Source: Nocardiopsis quinghaiensis
GTDB taxonomy: Bacteria > Actinomycetota > Actinomycetes > Streptosporangiales > Streptosporangiaceae
NCBI RefSeq assembly: GCF_008638365.1
Contig: NZ_ML703339.1
Coordinates: 62,001-126,000, forward strand
Length of the DNA stretch: 64,000 bases
Direction: 5' to 3'
This document shows, piece by piece, positions 33,960 to 42,058 of the stretch. A program made the translations under genes and the position numbers. The notes beneath the pieces are model-generated. The model was not told the origin of the DNA, made no database searches, and saw only the letters and a list, made by a program, of their open reading frames with translations. How positions within the stretch are numbered: position 1 is the first letter of the stretch; each line of letters opens with the position of its first letter.

Positions 33960-34642
33960 TCACCGTGTCGACGTGTCCCCATGGCGACCTGTCGGCACGC
34001 ACACGGGGTCGCGGGCGCCGAGTTCGGCCAGCACACGCCCCACGTGGGTGCGGGCGGTCGCCGGGCTCAGGTGGAGTTCGGCACCGGTCTCCTGGTTCGG
34101 CACGCCCCGGCCGACCGGTGCGAGCACCTCCCGCTCCCGGCCGGTCAGACGTCCGTGCGGGCCGCCGCCTCCGGGGCGACCGAGGTGTCGGCGAGCCGCT
34201 CGACCACTCGGCGGGTGACCCCCGGAGAGAGCGGCACCTCCCCCGCCGCGACCGTGCGCACCGCCTCCCCGAGCTCTCCGGGACCGGCGTCCTTGAGCAG
34301 GAAGCCGGAGGCGCCCAGCCGCAGCGCGGTGGACACGTTGTCGTCCTCGCCGAACGTGGTGAGGCCCACCACACGGGTCCGCCGGTCCGTCGACGTGTCG
34401 ACATGTCCCCCTGACGACCTGTCGGCCCGGTACCCCAGCTCACGGAGTACGGCGGGGCCGTCCATCGCGGGCGTCTGGAGGTCGGGCAGGACCGCGTCGG
34501 GCCGGTACCGGTCGATGTCCGCGAGCGCCTCGCGGCCGTTCCCGGACTCGGCCGCCGCCCCGGTGCCCTCGTCCCGTTCCAGCAGGGCGCACACCCCGGT
34601 GCGCGCCGGGGGCTGGTCGTCCACGAGCAGCACCCGGATCAC
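33960..34642 (-). pseudogene. NarL/LuxR-type response regulator, frameshifted
   Basis: The receiver domain starts at GTG 34640-34642: VIRVLLVDDQPPARTGVCAL, with the phospho-acceptor region DAVLPDLQTPAMDG, then TTFGEDD and the Lys of GFLLKDA. The frame stops at 34145-34147 just after EAAARTDV. The LuxR-type helix-turn-helix, LTGREREVLAPVGRGVPNQE followed by LHLSPATARTHVGRVLAELG, continues at once in another frame and ends at 33960. A one-base change near 34150 would restore a full regulator, so this is a recent pseudogene or a sequence error. No histidine kinase is nearby. The end of the gene and a patch at about 34389-34425 carry GTCGAC/TGTCG repeat words. Confidence 0.75.
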
Positions 34643-34783
34643 CGGCCACCGCCACGCCCGCGGGGGGCGGGACGCGCGGGGAGCCGGGTCCCGCGGCGGA
34701 CGCGCGGATGGGAGCCGCTGTCCCTGGCGTCGGAGGCGTCCCTTCCCGTGCGCCAGCCACACACCCGAGTCCGCGAGGTAGCC

Positions 34784-35104
34784 GTGGACCAGCAGCCGAC
34801 ACCGTCAGAACCGCGCTCCGCCGACCCCTTCTCCGGCGTCCCGTGGCCGCTGGTGCTGGGGCCCGAGGCCCGCGCCCCGCGCCCACTGCTCGTCCTGGTG
34901 TGCACGGGTCAGGCCTACGGGGTGTCCTCGACCGTGCTGAGCGCGGTCCTGTCCCCGATCATGCTCGGCGATCCCCAGGGGCCGGTCACCAACCCGTCCG
35001 ACCTCGTCGCCGTGCTGGCCGTGAACGCCCCGTGGGGGCTCGTCGCGGGCGCGATCGCCCTGGCGGTGCGGTCGGCTCCGGGAAGCCGCCAGAGCGGTAC
35101 CTGA
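34784..35104 (+). CDS. Small membrane protein of unknown function
   Basis: A 106-residue protein with very high third-position GC. GTG at 34784 has GAGG 7-10 bases upstream. After a hydrophilic Pro-rich start come two hydrophobic segments, PLLVLVCTGQAYGVSSTVLSAVL and LVAVLAVNAPWGLVAGAIALAV, joined by a short loop with DPQGPVTNPSD. No enzyme motif is present. It lies between the broken response regulator, which reads the other way, and trxB. I do not recognise the family. Confidence 0.55.
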   Translation: MDQQPTPSEPRSADPFSGVPWPLVLGPEARAPRPLLVLVCTGQAYGVSSTVLSAVLSPIMLGDPQGPVTNPSDLVAVLAVNAPWGLVAGAIALAVRSAPGSRQSGT

Positions 35105-35307
35105 GAGGCGCCTGGGCGGACTCGGCCGTGGAGCGACCGGATGCGGGGGCGGGGATCCCTGCCCGGGCACTCTCCCCGGGCCCCCTTCCGCCCCTCTGCT
35201 CCGGACCGTGTCCCCAGGCCGATCGCGGGGCCCCGACCGCGGGATCGCCGGTGACCGGCCCGGACGGGCGCGCATACCCCGCCCCCGTAATCTGGGCGTG
35301 TCCTCTC

Positions 35308-35334
35308 GGGAATGCCCTGCGCCTACCATCGGTT
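35308..35334 (+). promoter_or_regulatory. SigR-type oxidative-stress promoter of trxB-trxA
   Basis: GGGAAT at 35308-35313, exactly 18 bases, then GTT at 35332-35334. This matches the GGGAAT-N18-GTT consensus of the disulfide-stress sigma factor SigR, which drives trxBA in Streptomyces. It is 70 bp upstream of the trxB start. Confidence 0.8.
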
Positions 35335-35401
35335 GTGCTAACCATCTTCCCCTGGGGTCACACCGCGTGGCCAGGGCTGTGACTGTGTGAAGGGCCTAAG
35401 C

Positions 35402-36334
35402 GTGAGTGACGTCCGCAATGTCATCATCATCGGTTCCGGACCGGCGGGCTACACCGCCGCCGTGTACGCCGCCCGTGCCGAACTGCGTCCCCTGGTGTTC
35501 GAGGGCTCCATCACCGCCGGCGGTGCGCTCATGAACACCACCGATGTCGAGAACTTCCCCGGCTTCCCCGACGGCATCATGGGCCCCGACCTGATGGACC
35601 ACATGCGCAAGCAGGCCGAGCGCTTCGGTGCCGAGCTGGTCCCGGAGGACGTCACCTCCGTGGACCTGGCCAAGCCGGTCAAGGAGGTCGTCGCGGGCGG
35701 TGAGACCTTCCTCGCCCACACGATCATCCTCTCCACCGGCTCCGGATACCGCGAGCTGGGTGTGCCCGGCGAGAAGGAACTCTCCGGACGCGGTACCTCC
35801 TGGTGCGCCACCTGCGACGGCTTCTTCTTCCGCGACCAGGACATCGCGGTGGCCGGCGGCGGCGACACGGCCATGGAGGAGGCGCTCTTCCTCACCCGCT
35901 TCGCCAGGTCCGTGACCGTGATCCACCGCCGCGACGAACTGCGCGCCAGCCGCATCATGGCCGAGCGTGCGCACGCCAACGACAAGATCAGCTTCCTCTG
36001 GAACTCGGAGGTCACCGCGGTCCTGGGCGAGGAGCGCGTCACCGGCCTGAGCATCCTGAACAACAAGACCGGCGAGTCCAGCACCCTGGACGTGACCGGC
36101 CTCTTCGTCGCGATCGGCCACGACCCCCGCGTCGAGCTGTTCGACAAGCAGATCGAGCTCGACGACGAGGGGTACGTGAAGGTGGACTTCCCGTCCACCC
36201 GCACCAGCCTCGAAGGCGTCTTCGCCGCGGGCGACGTGGTCGACCACCAGTACCGGCAGGCGATCACCGCCGCGGGAACCGGCTGCGCCGCCTCCCTCGA
36301 CGCCGAGCGCTATCTCGCCGAACGCGGCAACTGA
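35402..36334 (+). CDS. trxB: Thioredoxin-disulfide reductase
   Basis: A 310-residue FAD enzyme that passes electrons from NADPH to thioredoxin. The FAD motif [19 protein letters not shown] is at the start. The redox pair is in [11 protein letters not shown] (CxxC). [13 protein letters not shown] is the NADPH-binding motif, and [24 protein letters not shown] closes the FAD domain. GTG at 35402 is chosen, with GAAGGG a few bases before; an in-frame GTG at 35387 overlaps that site. It is in an operon with trxA, 52 bp downstream, and probably under SigR control. Confidence 0.97.
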   Translation: MSDVRNVIIIGSGPAGYTAAVYAARAELRPLVFEGSITAGGALMNTTDVENFPGFPDGIMGPDLMDHMRKQAERFGAELVPEDVTSVDLAKPVKEVVAGGETFLAHTIILSTGSGYRELGVPGEKELSGRGTSWCATCDGFFFRDQDIAVAGGGDTAMEEALFLTRFARSVTVIHRRDELRASRIMAERAHANDKISFLWNSEVTAVLGEERVTGLSILNNKTGESSTLDVTGLFVAIGHDPRVELFDKQIELDDEGYVKVDFPSTRTSLEGVFAAGDVVDHQYRQAITAAGTGCAASLDAERYLAERGN

Positions 36335-36386
36335 CCTCCGCCGTCCCCACCCCCGCCGCACCGGTTTCGTCGAACCAAGGAGAATC

Positions 36387-36710
36387 ATGTCCACTGTCAA
36401 GCACGTCACCGACGCCACCTTCAAGGAAGAGGTCCTCGCCAGCGACAAGCCGGTCCTGGTGGACTTCTGGGCCGACTGGTGCGGCCCGTGCAAGCAGATG
36501 GCCCCGGTCCTGGACAAGCTGGCCGACGAGTACGGCGACAAGATCGAGATCGTCAAGCTGAACACCGACCAGAACCCCGAGACGCCGCGCAACTACAACG
36601 TCATGTCCCTGCCGACGATGAACGTCTACAAGGGCGGTGAGGTCGTCAAGCAGCTCATCGGCGCCAAGCCCAAGCGCGTCCTGGAGAAGGAGCTGGCTGA
36701 CTTCCTGTAA
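36387..36710 (+). CDS. trxA: Thioredoxin
   Basis: A 107-residue thioredoxin with the active site WADWCGPCK at about residues 29-37, the cis-Pro in SLPTMNVYKGG, and a normal C-terminal helix ending KELADFL. It reduces protein disulfides in the cytoplasm using TrxB. A 52-bp gap after trxB and a hairpin after its stop define the operon. Confidence 0.98.
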   Translation: MSTVKHVTDATFKEEVLASDKPVLVDFWADWCGPCKQMAPVLDKLADEYGDKIEIVKLNTDQNPETPRNYNVMSLPTMNVYKGGEVVKQLIGAKPKRVLEKELADFL

Positions 36711-36734
36711 CGACCCGTCAGCCCACACGGCACG

Positions 36735-36762
36735 AGGCCTCCGGAGTGATCCGGGGGCCTTT
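36735..36762 (+). terminator. Terminator of trxB-trxA
   Basis: AGGCCTCCGG at 36735-36744 pairs with CCGGGGGCCT at 36751-36760 (one wobble), followed by TTCGCC. Confidence 0.7.
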
Positions 36763-36781
36763 CGCCTGTCCGCCTCCCCGG

Positions 36782-36797
36782 TGTTTCACGTGAAACA
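36782..36797. promoter_or_regulatory. parS site 1
   Basis: Exact TGTTTCACGTGAAACA, the ParB/CTP-clamp loading site, between trxA and parB. Confidence 0.95.
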
Positions 36798-36846
36798 CCG
36801 CGCTCCCACAGCCACGCGGGCCCCGGCCCGGACAGCAGGACGGCCG

Positions 36847-36862
36847 TGTTTCACGTGAAACA
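36847..36862. promoter_or_regulatory. parS site 2, centre of a 32-nt palindrome
   Basis: Exact parS. The symmetry extends on both sides to 36839-36870 (outer arms GACGGCCG and CGGCCGTC). The palindrome lies 16 bp beyond the parB stop and could also act as its terminator. Confidence 0.93.
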
Positions 36863-36885
36863 CGGCCGTCGAAGATCCGGAAGGG

Positions 36886-37842
36886 TCAGGTGTCCATCTG
36901 CTTGATGATGCGTTCCAGGTCCTCCATCGTCGCGAACTCCACGACGATCTTGCCCTTCCGCTTGCCGATGTCCACCTTCACCGAGGTGTCCAGACGGTCC
37001 CCCAGGCGCGTCGCCCACTCCTCCACCTGAGGAGGGTTGGCGATTCGCGCCGAAGTCTGGCGGCTCCTCTCCTCCCCGGGCTCCTCCCGGAGCACGACCA
37101 TCTCCTCCAGGGAGCGGACGGAGATTCCCTCCTGGACCACACGGGTCGCCAGCCGGTCCTGGAGGTCGGCGTCCCCCACACCCAGCAGCGCCCGTGCGTG
37201 CCCGGCACTGAGCACACCGGCGGCCACACGCGTCTGCACCTTCGGCGTCAGGTTCAGCAGCCGCAGGGTGTTGGTGATGTGCGAACGGGAGCGGCCGATC
37301 CGCTGGGCCAGTTCCCCGTGGGTGGAGCCGAAGTCGTCCAGCAACTGCTGGTACGCCGCCGCCTCCTCCAGTGGATTGAGCTCCTGCCTGTGCAGGTTCT
37401 CCAGGAGGGCGTCCCGGAGCAGTTCGTCGTCACCGGTGCTCCGGACGATCGCGGGAATCCGGTCGAGGCCGGCCTCCTTGCTCGCCCGCCACCGGCGCTC
37501 GCCCATGATCAGCTCGTACCGGGGGGCGCCCTCCCCCTCCAGCTTGCGCACGACGATGGGCTGGAGCAGGCCGACCTCGCTGATCGAGTCCCGCAGTTCC
37601 TCCAGGGCCTGGTCGTCGAAGTGGTGCCGCGGTTGACGGGGGTTCGGGGTGATCGCGCCGAGCTCGACCTCCTCCAGGTACGTCCCGTCCGGCAGGGCCT
37701 CGGGCCCCCGCTGCTCCACCGGCTCGGACGCAGGTGTCGCCGTCGTCGTCTCCCGCTCGTTCTCCGGCGGCACGGGGGCCGTCGGTCCTTGTGGGATGAG
37801 CGCACCCAGTCCCTTGCCCAGTCCGCGCCGTTGCTGGCTCAC
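36886..37842 (-). CDS. parB: Chromosome-partitioning protein ParB
   Basis: A 318-residue CTP-dependent DNA clamp that loads at parS and spreads to organise the origin region. It starts VSQQRRGLGKGLGALIPQG, the short motif that stimulates ParA. The N-terminal CTPase domain has NPRQPRHHF (C-motif 1), VVRKLEGEGAPRYELIMGERRWRAS (C-motif 2 region) and ENLHRQELNPLEEA. The helix-turn-helix is HGELAQRIGRSRSHITNTLRLLNL. A dimerisation domain ends KIVVEFATMEDLERIIKQMD. GTG at 37840-37842 with GGAG upstream is chosen. It lies 61 bp downstream of parA. Confidence 0.96.
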   Translation of the reverse strand: MSQQRRGLGKGLGALIPQGPTAPVPPENERETTTATPASEPVEQRGPEALPDGTYLEEVELGAITPNPRQPRHHFDDQALEELRDSISEVGLLQPIVVRKLEGEGAPRYELIMGERRWRASKEAGLDRIPAIVRSTGDDELLRDALLENLHRQELNPLEEAAAYQQLLDDFGSTHGELAQRIGRSRSHITNTLRLLNLTPKVQTRVAAGVLSAGHARALLGVGDADLQDRLATRVVQEGISVRSLEEMVVLREEPGEERSRQTSARIANPPQVEEWATRLGDRLDTSVKVDIGKRKGKIVVEFATMEDLERIIKQMDT

Positions 37843-37903
37843 CGGCAACTCCACACTCCTCACACACGCTCCGCCCGGCGCCGACCGCCGGGATGTCCCG
37901 TCC

Positions 37904-38890
37904 TCAGCGGCTGATGCCCTGCGCCCGGTGGGCGATCTCCCGGGCGGCCTCCAGATAGGCCACCGCACCGGTGGACCCGGGGTCGTAGGTCATCACCGAC
38001 TGGCCGTAGCTGGGCGCCTCCGACACACGGACGCTGCGGGGGATCAGCGTCTCCAGGACGGTGTCCCCGAAGTGCGAGCGCACCTCGTCGGCCACCTGCT
38101 GTGCGAGTCGGGTGCGGCCGTCGTACATCGTCAGCAGGATGGTGCTGATCGCCAGCCCCGGATTCAGGTGGGACTGGACGAGCTCCACGTTGCGCAGCAG
38201 CTGGCCCAGCCCCTCCAGGGCGTAGTACTCACACTGGATCGGGATCATGACCTCGTCGCACGCCACCATCGCGTTGACCGTGAGCAGGCCGAGCGACGGG
38301 GGGCAGTCGATGAGGATGTAGTCCAGGTCCGAGGCGTCGTAGGCGGCGAAGGCCCGCTTGAGCCGGGCCTCGCGCGCGACGAGCGAGACCAGTTCGATCT
38401 CCGCGCCCGCCAGGTCGATGGTCGCCGGGGCACACCACAGGTTGGGGATGTCCGGCACCGGCTGGGCGAGCTTGCGGATCTCCTCGTCCTCCACCAGGCA
38501 GTGGTAGATGGACCGGGTCTGGTTGTCCCGGTCCATGCCGAGCGCCGTGGACGCGTTGCCCTGCGGGTCGAGGTCGACCACGAGGACTCGCTGCCCGTGC
38601 ATCGCCAGGGCGGCCGCGATGTTGACCGTCGTGGTGGTCTTGCCGACGCCGCCCTTCTGGTTGGCGACGCTGACCACCCGGCAGGCCTTGGGCCGGGGCC
38701 AGGCGTCGTCGTGCCCGCGAACCGCCATGGCCGCCTGGGCGGCACGGGCGAGGGGGGTGTCGGGGACGCCGTAGGAGTCTCCGGACGGTGTTTCACGTGA
38801 AACACCGAGCAGGTCTCCATAGGCACCCGGGGATGTTTCACGTGAAACATCGGGGTTGTCGGCTGGGTTCTGGGACACGACTGAGTTCAC
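37904..38890 (-). CDS. parA: Chromosome-partitioning ATPase ParA
   Basis: A 328-residue Walker ATPase that binds nucleoid DNA and moves ParB-parS complexes. The deviant Walker A is KGGVGKTT at 79-86, with VLVVDLDPQGNAST and ILIDCPPSLGLLT as the later nucleotide motifs. About 70 extra N-terminal residues precede the core. Within them VSRET occurs twice (15-19 and 30-34), because two parS sites are embedded in the coding sequence. The GTG start overlaps the rsmG stop as GTGA. If a later start is used, the parS sites would lie in the leader, but the overlap argues for 38890. Confidence 0.95.
   Translation of the reverse strand: MNSVVSQNPADNPDVSRETSPGAYGDLLGVSRETPSGDSYGVPDTPLARAAQAAMAVRGHDDAWPRPKACRVVSVANQKGGVGKTTTTVNIAAALAMHGQRVLVVDLDPQGNASTALGMDRDNQTRSIYHCLVEDEEIRKLAQPVPDIPNLWCAPATIDLAGAEIELVSLVAREARLKRAFAAYDASDLDYILIDCPPSLGLLTVNAMVACDEVMIPIQCEYYALEGLGQLLRNVELVQSHLNPGLAISTILLTMYDGRTRLAQQVADEVRSHFGDTVLETLIPRSVRVSEAPSYGQSVMTYDPGSTGAVAYLEAAREIAHRAQGISR
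38789..38804. promoter_or_regulatory. parS site 3, inside parA codons 29-34
   Basis: Exact TGTTTCACGTGAAACA; on the coding strand it gives the end of GVSRET. Confidence 0.95.
38834..38849. promoter_or_regulatory. parS site 4, inside parA codons 14-19
   Basis: Exact TGTTTCACGTGAAACA; on the coding strand it gives the end of DVSRET. It is 45 bp from site 3, a whole number of codons. Confidence 0.95.
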
Positions 38891-39615
38891 CTCTTCCGTC
38901 CGCGCTTCTTCTTGCCGCCCCGCGCCTTCTTCTGTGACCCGGACCGGGGCGGACCACCGTCGGATGTCACCGTGACGCGAACGACCGTGGTAGCGGGATC
39001 GACTTTACCCCGACCCACCCGGATCACATCGCTGACGCTCGGCCGCAGTTTCGAAACGTCTTGCTCCGCGGCGGCCAACTCGGTCTCCGCCTGCTCTCCC
39101 TTGAGCGCCAGCAGGCTCCCGCCCTTGCGCAGCAGCGGCAGGGCCCACCCCGCGAGCCGTGGCAGGGGTGCGACCGCCCGAGCGGTCACGAAATCGGTGT
39201 ACAGCTCGCCGTGGGCCTCCTCCGCCCGGCCCCGCCGCACCTCCACGTTGGGCAGACCCAGGAGGGCGACCGCCTCGTCGAGGAAGACCGTCCTGCGCAG
39301 GAGCGGCTCCAGCAGGACCATCCGGATGTCGGGGCGTAGCAGCCCCAGCACCAGGCCGGGCAGACCGGCGCCCGAGCCGATGTCCACCACCTCGGCGCCC
39401 TCGGGGAGCAACTCCTCCACGGCGGCGCAGTTGATGAGGTGGCGCTCCCACAGGCGGGGGACCTCCCGCGGGCCGATCAGCCCCCGCCGCACCCCGTCGT
39501 CGGCGAGCAGTTCGGCGTAGCGCCGCGCCTTCGGCAGGGAGTCGCCGAAGACGGTCTCCGCCTGTGCGGGCGGAGCGGGGGGCGCGGCACCGGGCTCCTC
39601 AACGCCCGAGGTCAT
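38887..39615 (-). CDS. rsmG: 16S rRNA (guanine-527-N7) methyltransferase RsmG
   Basis: A 242-residue SAM-dependent methyltransferase. The SAM loop VVDIGSGAGLPGLVLGLL starts near residue 76. VPRLWERHLINCAAV upstream and VTARAVAPLPRLAGWALPLLRKGG are RsmG signatures. The last 30 residues are a Lys/Arg/Gly-rich tail suited to RNA contact. Loss of this enzyme gives low-level streptomycin resistance in other bacteria. It sits between jag and parA as in other actinobacteria, which lack the mnmE/mnmG neighbours seen elsewhere. Confidence 0.95.
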   Translation of the reverse strand: MTSGVEEPGAAPPAPPAQAETVFGDSLPKARRYAELLADDGVRRGLIGPREVPRLWERHLINCAAVEELLPEGAEVVDIGSGAGLPGLVLGLLRPDIRMVLLEPLLRRTVFLDEAVALLGLPNVEVRRGRAEEAHGELYTDFVTARAVAPLPRLAGWALPLLRKGGSLLALKGEQAETELAAAEQDVSKLRPSVSDVIRVGRGKVDPATTVVRVTVTSDGGPPRSGSQKKARGGKKKRGRKR

Positions 39616-39780
39616 CGGTCACCACCTGTGCACTCGTCCATCATCACTTCCATACTCGGTTCGCTGCGGCGTCCCGTACACGAGGGCGTGCCGGTCGGCG
39701 AGGGGAGGGTGCGCGGCGGGCAGCGGTTCCGCACGCGAAGGGGAAGGACCCTCCATGATCCTACGCTCGGAGAACACCAG

Positions 39781-39796
39781 GGTTTCACGTGAAACA
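39781..39796. promoter_or_regulatory. parS site 5 (15 of 16 bases)
   Basis: GGTTTCACGTGAAACA; only the first base differs from consensus and the 14-bp core is intact. Confidence 0.88.
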
Positions 39797-39887
39797 TCGT
39801 CGACCCGGCGGCGGACCGGCTCCCGGACCCGCTCCCTGCGTTCCCCGCCACGGGAAACCCGACACCCCGGAGAGGTCGGCGCGGCGG

Positions 39888-39903
39888 TGTTTCACGTGAA
39901 ACA
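39888..39903. promoter_or_regulatory. parS site 6
   Basis: Exact TGTTTCACGTGAAACA within a 26-nt palindrome (outer arms GGCGG and CCGCC). Confidence 0.95.
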
Positions 39904-40083
39904 CCGCCCGCGGACACCCGGCGGAGCCGGTGACGCGCGGCACGGCGAACTCCATGGAGAGAAGTCGACACGGCCACATGTCGGCGTGACCCGTCGAGCC
40001 GCCCCGCCCGCGGGGAACGGCGAGGAGGGGCGGCCGCCCCCACCGCGACAGAACCCTCCGCACACGGAAGGAGGGGGTGGCGG

Positions 40084-40099
40084 TGTTTCACGTGAAACA
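40084..40099. promoter_or_regulatory. parS site 7, centre of a 44-nt palindrome
   Basis: Exact parS. The symmetry runs without a break from 40070 to 40113 (outer arms GGAGGGGGTGGCGG and its complement), 11 bp beyond the jag stop. It could form a 22-bp stem in jag RNA. Confidence 0.95.
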
Positions 40100-40124
40100 C
40101 CGCCACCCCCTCCGGAGTGAGCGA

Positions 40125-40649
40125 CTACGAGGCGGGGTGCACCACCACGTAGCGGTTGGGCTCCTCGCCCTCCGACTCGCTGCGCAGACCGGCGGCGGCC
40201 ACCGCGTCGTGCACGACCTTGCGCTCGAAGGGGGTCATCGGCTCCAGGGGGTGGATCTCGCCGGTCTCCTTGACCTTGTTGGCGGCCTCGGTCCCGATCT
40301 GGAAGAGCACCTTGCGACGTCCCTCGCGGTAGCCGCCGATGTCCAGCATCAGACGGCTGCGCTCACCGGTCGCCCGGTGCACGGCCAGGCGGGTCAGCTC
40401 CTGGAGGGCCTCCAGGACCTCGCCCTGGTCGCCGATCAGCTCGTCGAGGGTGGCGCCGACGACGGAGACCAGCGCACGGTCGCCCTCGACGTCCATGTCG
40501 ATGTCACCGTCGAAGTCCGCGATGTCGAGGAGTCCCTCGATGTAGTCCGCGGCGATGTCGCCCTCGTTCTCCAGGGCCTCGATGTCGACTCCGGCCTCAG
40601 GCGCTTCAGCCACCGCCACTCCACCGCTTTCTTCCTCGCTACTTGCCAC
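40125..40649 (-). CDS. jag: Jag-like RNA-binding protein (KH and R3H)
   Basis: A 174-residue acidic protein. After a Glu-rich start come a KH-like domain (DMDVEGDRALVSVVGATLDELIGDQGEVLEALQELTRLAVHR) and an R3H domain (EPMTPFERKVVHDAVAAAGLRSESEGEEPNRYVVVHP). Jag/KhpB proteins bind RNA and in firmicutes affect cell elongation and division. The GTG start at 40647-40649 is followed by an unusual run of acidic and small residues. It sits between yidC and the parS cluster, as in most actinobacteria. Confidence 0.93.
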   Translation of the reverse strand: MASSEEESGGVAVAEAPEAGVDIEALENEGDIAADYIEGLLDIADFDGDIDMDVEGDRALVSVVGATLDELIGDQGEVLEALQELTRLAVHRATGERSRLMLDIGGYREGRRKVLFQIGTEAANKVKETGEIHPLEPMTPFERKVVHDAVAAAGLRSESEGEEPNRYVVVHPAS

Positions 40650-40758
40650 AGCGATCCCGTCTCCTCATCCTTCACGCCCTGGCCGTCGTACGCCTCAGGG
40701 GCATTGTCGCCTGCGCACTCGAACATCTCCACAGCCGGGGTCAAGCGGGGGCGGGGCC

Positions 40759-41715
40759 CTACTGGGAACCACCGCCGGTGCGCTTGGAACGCGGCTGCTT
40801 CTTCGGCTGCTTGCGTTCGATCTTAGGCTGTTCCTTCGGCTCGGGCGTGGATTCCGCCGCCTTCTTTCGGCTGAGCATGCCCTTGGCGGAACCGTTGGCG
40901 GAGCCGTTGGAGGAGGCGTTGCCCTTGGCCTTGTCGCCCTCCTGGCCGGGGGCCGGCTGCTTCCGGTAGAGGAAGTGCTGCTGTCCCATGGTCCAGACGT
41001 TGGAGGTGACCCAGTAGAGCAGCACACCGACCGGCATCATGAGGCCGAAGAGCCCGAAGAGGGGCGCCATGTACATCATGATCTTCTGGGTCTGCATCAT
41101 GGGGTTGTCGGGCATCTGCGAGACGCTGCGCCTCATGCTCTGGCGCATGGTGAGGAACGTCGTCGTACCCATGATCACGCAGGCGATGGCGATGATGACC
41201 TTGGCCATGATCGGGTCGCTGGAACCGAGCGCGGCGAGCTCCTCGGAGGAGCTGTTGAACTGGGCCGCGATGGGCGCCGAGAAGATCAGCGCCGCACGCG
41301 CGCTCTCCACCAGCTCCTCGGTGAAGTAGTACTGCGCGTTGCCCTCGGCCACGCTGCGCAGCACGCTGAAGAGGGCGAAGAAGACCGGCATCTGCAGGAG
41401 GAGCGGAAGACAACCCATGATCGGGTTGGTGCCGCTCTCCTGGTAGAGCTTCATGGACTCCCGCTGCAAGCGCTCCTTGTCGTGCTTGTAGCGCTCCCGG
41501 AGCTTCGCGATCTTGGGCTGGATGTCCTGCATCTTGCGCTGCGTGTTCATCTGCTTGACGAACAGCGGCACCAGCAGGAGCCGCATCAGCACGGTGAGCA
41601 GGACGATCGACAGGCCCCAGGCCCAGCCGCTGTCGGTGTCAAGGCCGATGAAGGTCAGACCCGCGTGGATCTGGACCAAGATCCAGCCGACGATGTTGTA
41701 AAGCCAGTCCAGCAC
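40759..41715 (-). CDS. yidC: Membrane protein insertase YidC
   Basis: A 318-residue five-helix insertase that helps membrane proteins fold and enter the bilayer with or without SecYEG. LDWLYNIVGWILVQIH begins the first helix, and WGLSIVLLTVLMRLLLVPLFVKQM carries the conserved Arg of the hydrophilic groove. A coiled cytoplasmic loop (QRKMQDIQPKIAKLRERYKHDKERL) and GTNPIMGCLPLLLQMPVFFALFSVL follow. The C-terminal tail is long and Lys-rich (KIERKQPKKQPRSKR) and may bind ribosomes. A GTG start is used. It is downstream of yidD and rnpA. Confidence 0.96.
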   Translation of the reverse strand: MLDWLYNIVGWILVQIHAGLTFIGLDTDSGWAWGLSIVLLTVLMRLLLVPLFVKQMNTQRKMQDIQPKIAKLRERYKHDKERLQRESMKLYQESGTNPIMGCLPLLLQMPVFFALFSVLRSVAEGNAQYYFTEELVESARAALIFSAPIAAQFNSSSEELAALGSSDPIMAKVIIAIACVIMGTTTFLTMRQSMRRSVSQMPDNPMMQTQKIMMYMAPLFGLFGLMMPVGVLLYWVTSNVWTMGQQHFLYRKQPAPGQEGDKAKGNASSNGSANGSAKGMLSRKKAAESTPEPKEQPKIERKQPKKQPRSKRTGGGSQ

Positions 41716-41743
41716 CGGCCAACTCCTATTTGCTTCGGTTCAG

Positions 41744-42058
41744 CTACTGGTCCCCGGGAGTGGTTCCGGTGTGCCCGGCTCCGCCCGCAGACTCCTCGGA
41801 CTCCTCGTTCCGGCGCCCCTTGCGCGGCGGAACCGGATCAAGCCCTCCTGGGTTGAAGGGATGGCAACGGGCGATGCGCCGGATACCCAGCCACAGCCCG
41901 TACAGGGCCCCGTGCACGCGTAGCGCCTCCACGGCGTACGCGCTGCACGAGGGATAGAAACGGCAGACGGGGGGGAAGAGAGGGCTGACGAAGCGCTGGT
42001 AGCCGCGAATCGGCAGGATCAACACGCGCGCGAACGCGGTCGGTCTGTGCTCGGTCAT
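41744..42058 (-). CDS. yidD: Membrane-protein insertion efficiency factor YidD
   Basis: A 104-residue protein. The core [38 protein letters not shown] and [12 protein letters not shown] has the conserved Cys and CRFYPSCS motif. It helps YidC insert membrane proteins. The ATG at 42056-42058 overlaps the rnpA stop as ATGA; a GTG three codons earlier is less likely. The last 30 residues are hydrophilic and variable. Confidence 0.95.
   Translation of the reverse strand: MTEHRPTAFARVLILPIRGYQRFVSPLFPPVCRFYPSCSAYAVEALRVHGALYGLWLGIRRIARCHPFNPGGLDPVPPRKGRRNEESEESAGGAGHTGTTPGDQ

Larger units (their letters stand above)
39616..40124. other. rsmG-jag intergenic region with three parS sites
   Basis: Annotated reading frames here are not convincing. 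The stretch holds one near-perfect and two exact parS sites, and a GTCGAC-type repeat word at 39963-39990. It is the largest non-coding stretch of the parS cluster. Confidence 0.7.

Noticed and set aside
38789..40099. The regularly repeated parS words as a possible CRISPR array
   Set aside because: The repeats are the known 16-bp ParB site, unevenly spaced and partly in coding sequence; no cas genes are present.
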